From Marinibaculum sp040216765 (GTDB lineage Bacteria > Pseudomonadota > Alphaproteobacteria > Ferrovibrionales > Ferrovibrionaceae), in NCBI GenBank assembly GCA_040216765.1, contig JAVJON010000033.1, forward strand, positions 12,202 through 76,201: 64,000 bases of DNA. The letters are read 5' to 3'. The notes under the pieces are model-generated. The model was given only the letters and a program-made list of their open reading frames with translations, ran no database searches and was not told the DNA's origin. The stretch's first letter is position 1. Each line of letters starts with the position of its first letter. This document shows positions 59,559 to 64,000 of this stretch, in pieces. The position numbers were made by a program, and so were the translations under genes.

Positions 59559-60869
59559 ATGCTGAAGGACAGCCAGGGCCTGGCGGTGACGACCGACGAC
59601 CCGGCCGCGATCGCCGCCATCGACAGCTGCGGGGAAGGCTTCCTGCAGCAGGACCTGCAGAAGATCCTGGCGATCTTCCCGGCGGTGGAGGCCGCGCCGG
59701 ACTGCGTGCAGGCGCAAAGCCTGGCGGCGATGCTGCGGATGTTCGGCGACACCTGGGAGGCGCCGCGCAACGCACGTCCCCACCTGGAGGCGGCACAGGC
59801 TGCCGCCGCCACCGCGACCGAGCGGGAGCGGCTCTGGCTCACGGCGGTCACGGCCTGGGCCGAGGGCGCGAAGGACAGCGCCATCGCCGCCCACCGGGAG
59901 ATCGCGCAGCGCTGGCCGGCGGACCTGGTCAGCGCCCGCCTGGGGCAGATCCACATGTTCCTGCAGGGCGACGTGGCGGGCCAGCTGGCGATCACCGAGG
60001 CGGTCTTCGACACCTGCCGCGACCGCCCCTATGCCCATGGCATGATGGCCTTCGCCCTGGAGGAGGTCGGCCGCCTGCGCGAGGCCGAGGCGGCCGGCCG
60101 CCGCGCGGTGGAGATGCAGCGCCGCGAACCCTGGGCGCATCACGCCATCGCCCATGTGCTGGAGACCGAGGGCCGCTGGCAGGACGGGCTGGACTGGCTG
60201 CTGCCGCTGTCCGGCGAATGGCAGGGCTGCACCTCCTTCATGCTCAGCCACAACTGGTGGCATGTCGCGCTGTTCCTGATCGACGGCGACCGGGCGGCGG
60301 AGGCCCTCGCCCTGTTCGACGACCGGGTCTGGGGCGTCGACAAGAGCTATGCCGGCGACCAGGGCAATGCGATCAGCCTGGCGGCACGGCTGGAGTTCCA
60401 GGGGATCGAGGTGGGGCCGGCGCGCTGGTCGGATATCGCCGACCGGCTGGCTGGCCGGGTGGCGGAGCATATCGACCCCTTCCTGTCGGCCCATTTCGCC
60501 TATGCCCTGGCCCGCGCCGGCCGCCGCGCCGAGCTGCGCCAGATGCTCGCCAACCTGGATGCCTGGGCACCCACCGCACCGGGCTGGTGCCGCGCCACCT
60601 GGAGCGAAACCGCCCTGCCGGTGGCGAAGGGCATGGCCGCCTTCGGCCTGGGCGACACCCTGTCCGCGTACCAGCTGCTCGGCGAGGCACGGCCCCGCCT
60701 GCAGGCCCTGGGCGGCAGCCATGCGCAGCGCGACCTGTTCCACCAGTGCTGGCTGCGCGCCGGCATTGCCGCCGGCCAGGGCGATGCGGTGCGCCCCGCC
60801 CTGGAGCGGCGCAGCGCCCGCCGCCCCGGCATCGCCTATAACCGCCGCTGGGCGATGGAGGCGGCCTGA
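59559..60869 (+). CDS. TTC38-like tetratricopeptide repeat protein
   Basis: 436 aa, almost entirely helical. Conserved blocks of the TTC38-like family are RPYAHGMMAFALEEVGR, AHHAIAHVLETEGRWQDGLDWL and LSHNWWHVALFLIDGD. There is no signal peptide or membrane helix. The function is unknown; in bacteria it often accompanies amidohydrolases or peptidases. It lies 24 bp after the M81 gene, in the same probable operon. GGGAG precedes the ATG. Confidence 0.85.
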   Translation: MLKDSQGLAVTTDDPAAIAAIDSCGEGFLQQDLQKILAIFPAVEAAPDCVQAQSLAAMLRMFGDTWEAPRNARPHLEAAQAAAATATERERLWLTAVTAWAEGAKDSAIAAHREIAQRWPADLVSARLGQIHMFLQGDVAGQLAITEAVFDTCRDRPYAHGMMAFALEEVGRLREAEAAGRRAVEMQRREPWAHHAIAHVLETEGRWQDGLDWLLPLSGEWQGCTSFMLSHNWWHVALFLIDGDRAAEALALFDDRVWGVDKSYAGDQGNAISLAARLEFQGIEVGPARWSDIADRLAGRVAEHIDPFLSAHFAYALARAGRRAELRQMLANLDAWAPTAPGWCRATWSETALPVAKGMAAFGLGDTLSAYQLLGEARPRLQALGGSHAQRDLFHQCWLRAGIAAGQGDAVRPALERRSARRPGIAYNRRWAMEAA

Positions 60870-61052
60870 GGCGCGGCCGACCCGTCGCCACTGCCTGGCG
60901 GCGCCATGCCCTGAGCGCAGGGCCCGGCCCCTTTTGCCTGCGTTGACGGCAGGGCGGCCGGCGGCGGAAAATCGAACCCGGTCCAGAATAAGAGAAACGC
61001 CCTTGCCGGACTCGCCGCTCCAGCCCGCTGCGCTGCCGCCCGCCCGCCGCCC

Positions 61053-62252
61053 ATGAGCGACAGCCATGCCGACCGCATCCCCCGGGACATCTCCCGCCGC
61101 GGGCGCAGCCGGGCCCTGCGCATCCTCGCCGCCGGCGCGCTGCTGGCGGCCGGCGGCTGGTTCGGCTGGTCCTGGCTGCACGATCGCTGGACCCATGTCT
61201 ATGTGGTCGATGCGCGGATCGATGCCTCCTCGGTGACCCTGTCCAGCCGCATCGCGGGCTGGATCGTCGAGCTGCCGGTGGAGGATGGCGACCGGGTGGC
61301 GAAGGGCGACATCCTGGCGGTGATCGACCAGCGCGAGGCGCGGCTGAAACTGCTTGGCCTGGACGCCCAGGCCGAGCGCCTGAAGGCCGAGGAGGGCCGG
61401 CTCGCCGCGCAGCGGCGCATGATGGACCGGCAGACCGAAAGCGAGGTGGCAGAGGCGAAGGCCCGCCTGACGGCCGCCGTGGCCGACCACCGGGTCTCGG
61501 TGGCGGCCCTCTCCCTGGCGGAGAGCGCCCATCGCCGCACCCGCGAATTGCATGCCAAGCGGGTCAGTTCCGCGCAGACCCTGGACGAGGCGCGCACCGC
61601 GGTCGAGCTGGCGATGCAGGAGCATCACTCCACCGAGGCCGATATCGCCACCGCACATGCCGAGATCGCAGCGGCCGAGGCCGCCCGCGACGGGCTGGAG
61701 GTGCTGGACCGCGACCTGGCGGTGCTGCAGGCGCGCCAGCGCGAACTCGAGGCGCAGCGGGAGATGACCCGGCTGGAGGTGGAGGACCGCGTGCTGCGCG
61801 CGGCCTTCGACGGGGTGATCGACCGCACCTACATGTCGGCCGGGGAATATGTCGCGCCGGGCATGCGCCTGCTGCGCTACCACGACCCGGCACGGGTCTG
61901 GGTCGAGATGAACGTGAAGGAGACCGAGATCCGCCGCTTCCAGGTGGGGTCCAGCGCCCGGGTGACGGTGGACGCCTATCCGGACCGCCGGTTCGCGGGC
62001 CGGGTCAGCCGCATCGGCCATGCCGCCACCAGCGAGTTCGCCCTGCTGCCGACCCCCAATCCCAGCGGCAATTTCACCAAGATCACGCAGCGCCTGCCGG
62101 TCCGCATCGAGCTGCAGCAGGACGGCGACCTGCTGCGCCCCGGCATGATGGTGGAGGCGGTGATCGAGGCCGATGGCGAGGGGGACGGGGGCGACGGGGC
62201 CGCGGGCGACGGGGACGGGGGCGCCGTGGCCGGGACCGGGCCGGCCGACTGA
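61053..62252 (+). CDS. HlyD/EmrA family membrane fusion protein
   Basis: 399 aa periplasmic adaptor. It has an N-terminal TM helix (ILAAGALLAAGGWFGWSWL), a lipoyl-like half (TLSSRIAGWIVELPVEDGDRV), a long coiled coil of about residues 90-230 and a beta-barrel domain (VEMNVKETEIRRFQVGSSARV). The C-terminus is a 25-residue Gly/Asp-rich tail (GEGDGGDGAAGDGDGG) that is unusual for the family. It ends one base before the MFS transporter start, so the pair forms an EmrAB-type efflux system. Confidence 0.9.
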   Translation: MSDSHADRIPRDISRRGRSRALRILAAGALLAAGGWFGWSWLHDRWTHVYVVDARIDASSVTLSSRIAGWIVELPVEDGDRVAKGDILAVIDQREARLKLLGLDAQAERLKAEEGRLAAQRRMMDRQTESEVAEAKARLTAAVADHRVSVAALSLAESAHRRTRELHAKRVSSAQTLDEARTAVELAMQEHHSTEADIATAHAEIAAAEAARDGLEVLDRDLAVLQARQRELEAQREMTRLEVEDRVLRAAFDGVIDRTYMSAGEYVAPGMRLLRYHDPARVWVEMNVKETEIRRFQVGSSARVTVDAYPDRRFAGRVSRIGHAATSEFALLPTPNPSGNFTKITQRLPVRIELQQDGDLLRPGMMVEAVIEADGEGDGGDGAAGDGDGGAVAGTGPAD

Positions 62253-62253
62253 G

Positions 62254-63807
62254 ATGGCGGAGGCCGCCGCCGCCCCCCCTGTCGCGGGCCCGCTGCGCCA
62301 GACCATCGTCAGCGTCACCGCGGTGACCGCCGCGGTGGCCGCCGTCCTGCCGGGCACCATCATCAACGTGGCGATCCCGGACATCATGGGGTCCTTCGGC
62401 ATCGGCCAGATCACCGCGCAATGGCTGGCCACCGGCTTCTTCGCGGCGATGACCGCGACCATGCTGCTGACCGACTGGGTGGTGAAGGTGTTCGGCCAGC
62501 GCATGGGGCTGGCCCTGGCGATGACGATCTTCGTGATCGGCGCGGTGCTGGGCGGGATCAGCCCGGATATCGACCTGCTGATCCTGTCGCGGGTGCTGCA
62601 GGGCGCGGCCTCCGGCGTGGTGATGCCGCTGTCCATGCTGATCATGTACGAAGCCTTCCCGCCCTCGGCCCGCGGCATGGCGATGGGCCTGTTCGGCGTG
62701 GGCGTGGTGCTGGCGCCGGCGATCGGGCCGCTGGTCGGCGGCATCCTGATCGACGCCCTGGGCTGGCGCTATGTCTTCTACATGGGCGTGCCGGTCGCCA
62801 GCCTGGCGATCCTGCTGGCGCTGCTGGTGCTGCCCGGCCGGCAGGAGAAGGGGCCGCCGCCGGGCTTCGACTGGATCGGCTTCGTGCTTCTGTCGGTCTT
62901 CCTGGTGGCGCTGCTGACCGCGCTGTCGAACGGCCAGATCGACGGCTGGGGCAGCGAGGTCACCGCCTGGCGCTTCGCCCTCGCGCTGGGCAGCGGCATC
63001 GCCTTCGTGGTCTGGGAACGGCGGGTCGCCCGGCCGATGCTGGACCTGCGCCTGTTCGCCAATTCCGCGTTCTGCGCCGCATCGGTCGTCGCCTTCATCT
63101 TCGGCGCCGGGCTGTTCGGCTCCACCTACCTGATCCCGATCTTCGCGCAGACCGTGCAGGGCATGAGCCCGACCACCGCAGGCCTGCTGATGCTGCCTGC
63201 CGGGATGGCGATGGCCGTGGTCTTTCCGATCGGCGGGCGCCTTGCGGACCTGGTCTCGCCCGGCTGGCTCTGCGTCCTCGGCACCGCCGTCTTCGCCTGG
63301 TCCTGCTGGCTGACCGCCCAGGTCGATATCGGCACCAGCTTCTGGACCTTCGCGATCTGGATCCTGCTCGGCCGCATGTCGCTGGGCCTGCTGTTTCCCG
63401 CGCTCAGCGTCGCCGCGCTTGCGGTGCTGCCACAGCACCTGATGGCGCAGGGTTCGGGCGCCTCCAACTTCGTGCGCCAGCTGGGCGGCGCCTTCGGCGT
63501 CAACCTGCTGGCGATCATGCTGGAACGGCGCAGCGCCCATCACGCCGAGGCCCTGACCCTGACCCAGACCCCCGGCAACCCGGCGACCATGGACTGGCTC
63601 GCCCATGGCCAGGCGCTGGCGGCGCAATCCGGCCTGGCGGAGCCGCAGCACCTGCCGCTGGCGCTCTACCAGCTGGGCCAGACGGTCTGGCTGCAGGCCA
63701 ACATGCTGGGCTTCCGCGACGGCTTCCTGATCACCACGGCGGCCTTCGTGCTGTCCCTCCTGCCCTGCTTCTGGCTGGTCTGGACCCTGGCACGGCAGCG
63801 CCGGTAG
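62254..63807 (+). CDS. DHA2 family MFS multidrug transporter (EmrB-like)
   Basis: 517 aa with 14 predicted helices. Motifs include VALPGTIINVAIPDIMG-like AAVLPGTIINVAIPD in helix 1, the antiporter motif GVGVVLAPAIGPLVGGILID, and the WRYVFYMGVPVASLAI segment. It would export hydrophobic drugs or acids through the EmrA-like adaptor encoded one base upstream and an outer membrane factor that is not in the window. The start ATG at 62254 follows the adaptor stop (TGAGATG). Confidence 0.93.
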   Translation: MAEAAAAPPVAGPLRQTIVSVTAVTAAVAAVLPGTIINVAIPDIMGSFGIGQITAQWLATGFFAAMTATMLLTDWVVKVFGQRMGLALAMTIFVIGAVLGGISPDIDLLILSRVLQGAASGVVMPLSMLIMYEAFPPSARGMAMGLFGVGVVLAPAIGPLVGGILIDALGWRYVFYMGVPVASLAILLALLVLPGRQEKGPPPGFDWIGFVLLSVFLVALLTALSNGQIDGWGSEVTAWRFALALGSGIAFVVWERRVARPMLDLRLFANSAFCAASVVAFIFGAGLFGSTYLIPIFAQTVQGMSPTTAGLLMLPAGMAMAVVFPIGGRLADLVSPGWLCVLGTAVFAWSCWLTAQVDIGTSFWTFAIWILLGRMSLGLLFPALSVAALAVLPQHLMAQGSGASNFVRQLGGAFGVNLLAIMLERRSAHHAEALTLTQTPGNPATMDWLAHGQALAAQSGLAEPQHLPLALYQLGQTVWLQANMLGFRDGFLITTAAFVLSLLPCFWLVWTLARQRR

Positions 63808-63839
63808 CGGCCGGGCGGCAGCGCCAGCCTCGCCAGATT

Positions 63840-63870
63840 TCGTCACCGCCGGGCTTGTCCCACTGCTGTC
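63840..63870. repeat. Decayed half copy of the structured repeat
   Basis: TCGTCA (63840-63845) is followed by CCGCCGGGCTTGTCCC, the left arm and CTTGT loop of hairpin 1, but the complementary arm has lost pairing. It lies 33 bp after the MFS gene and 71 bp before a better copy. Confidence 0.5.
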
Positions 63871-63910
63871 CGGTTGAGTGCCGTTCTCCGGCCTCATGCG
63901 TTTTATAGCT

Positions 63911-64000
63911 TCGTCATGCGCGGGCTTGTCCCGCGCATCCATCGCGCCGCACCTCAATAAGATCAGGCCATTATTGAACCTGGCGGCACCATGGACCACC
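63911..64000. repeat. Four-hairpin structured repeat, copy D (cut by the window end)
   Basis: TCGTCA (63911-63916) opens the unit. Hairpin 1 is ATGCGCGGG, loop CTTGT, CCCGCGCAT (63916-63938). The middle part includes ACCTCAATA, as in copy C, and ATGGACCACC at the very end matches the start of hairpin 2 of copy C. The right part lies outside the window. Confidence 0.75.

Noticed and set aside
57999..62744. A 1581-codon open frame on the minus strand
   Set aside because: It lies opposite five well-supported plus-strand genes and has His/Arg/Gln-rich low-complexity composition. It is a by-product of high GC third positions.

Overview
The window is very GC-rich, densely packed chromosomal DNA with frequent ATGA stop/start overlaps. 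A complete nine-gene ccmABCDEFGHI cluster, a MucR-family regulator, SurE, TRAP transport genes, a YbbA/YbbP pair divergent from an arylesterase, and short palindromic repeats carrying CTTG/TCAAG loops all point to an alphaproteobacterium. The Rhodospirillales in a broad sense is my best guess, but it is not proven. I see no rRNA, tRNA, prophage, insertion sequence or CRISPR array.

Layout. 1-3.2 kb: a truncated Lrp/AsnC regulator, a PAS-like protein, an ECF41 sigma factor with its carboxymuconolactone-decarboxylase partner and a matching promoter, and a RidA protein. 3.3-9.4 kb: a leftward acyl-CoA operon (thiolase-like protein, AMP-forming ligase, unrecognised 519-aa protein) divergent from a coupled surE/acetoacetate-decarboxylase pair. 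9.4-12.5 kb: two tandem secreted paralogues and a Cache/HAMP histidine kinase. 12.7-18.1 kb: housekeeping genes (hisI, cysS, SufE, NifU-like scaffold, thrS) with two copies of a structured repeat. 18.1-27 kb: acyl-CoA dehydrogenase/TetR pair, an uncharacterised RidA/Fe-S protein/methyltransferase/small-protein operon, and a three-gene TRAP transporter. 27-31.4 kb: a zinc-ligand-less MucR, a threonine aldolase, an SDR, a Tat-type ferritin-like lipoprotein and an ArsR-type regulator.

31.4-38.8 kb holds the full system I cytochrome c maturation operon. 39-48.5 kb is an aromatic-catabolism island after a VOC protein and a Nudix hydrolase. It contains a short intradiol dioxygenase, a flavin-reductase-like protein and a muconate-type cycloisomerase, with a LysR regulator divergent from them over a perfect ATAC-N7-GTAT operator. 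Next to these an IclR regulator faces an HpaB-type FADH2 monooxygenase, which is followed by a stand-alone FAD synthetase domain and a flavin reductase. Together these would hydroxylate a phenolic compound, cleave the catechol in the ortho position and cycloisomerise the muconate. Later pathway genes are not in the window.

48.7-64 kb: a DUF1232 protein, pterin dehydratase, minimal zinc metallopeptidase, sirtuin, 2H phosphodiesterase ThpR, Tas-like aldo/keto reductase, arylesterase and YbbAP-type exporter, Bax-inhibitor-1 protein, an M81 (MlrC-like) protein with a TTC38-like TPR protein, and an EmrAB-type efflux pair. The window ends inside another copy of the structured repeat.

The most unusual items are the four-hairpin repeat family, the FAD-synthetase-only gene inside a monooxygenase operon, the RidA/Fe-S/methyltransferase operon, the tandem secreted paralogues and the 519-aa orphan in the thiolase/ligase operon. 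All functional calls are by recognition of motifs and families from the sequence; no database search was run.
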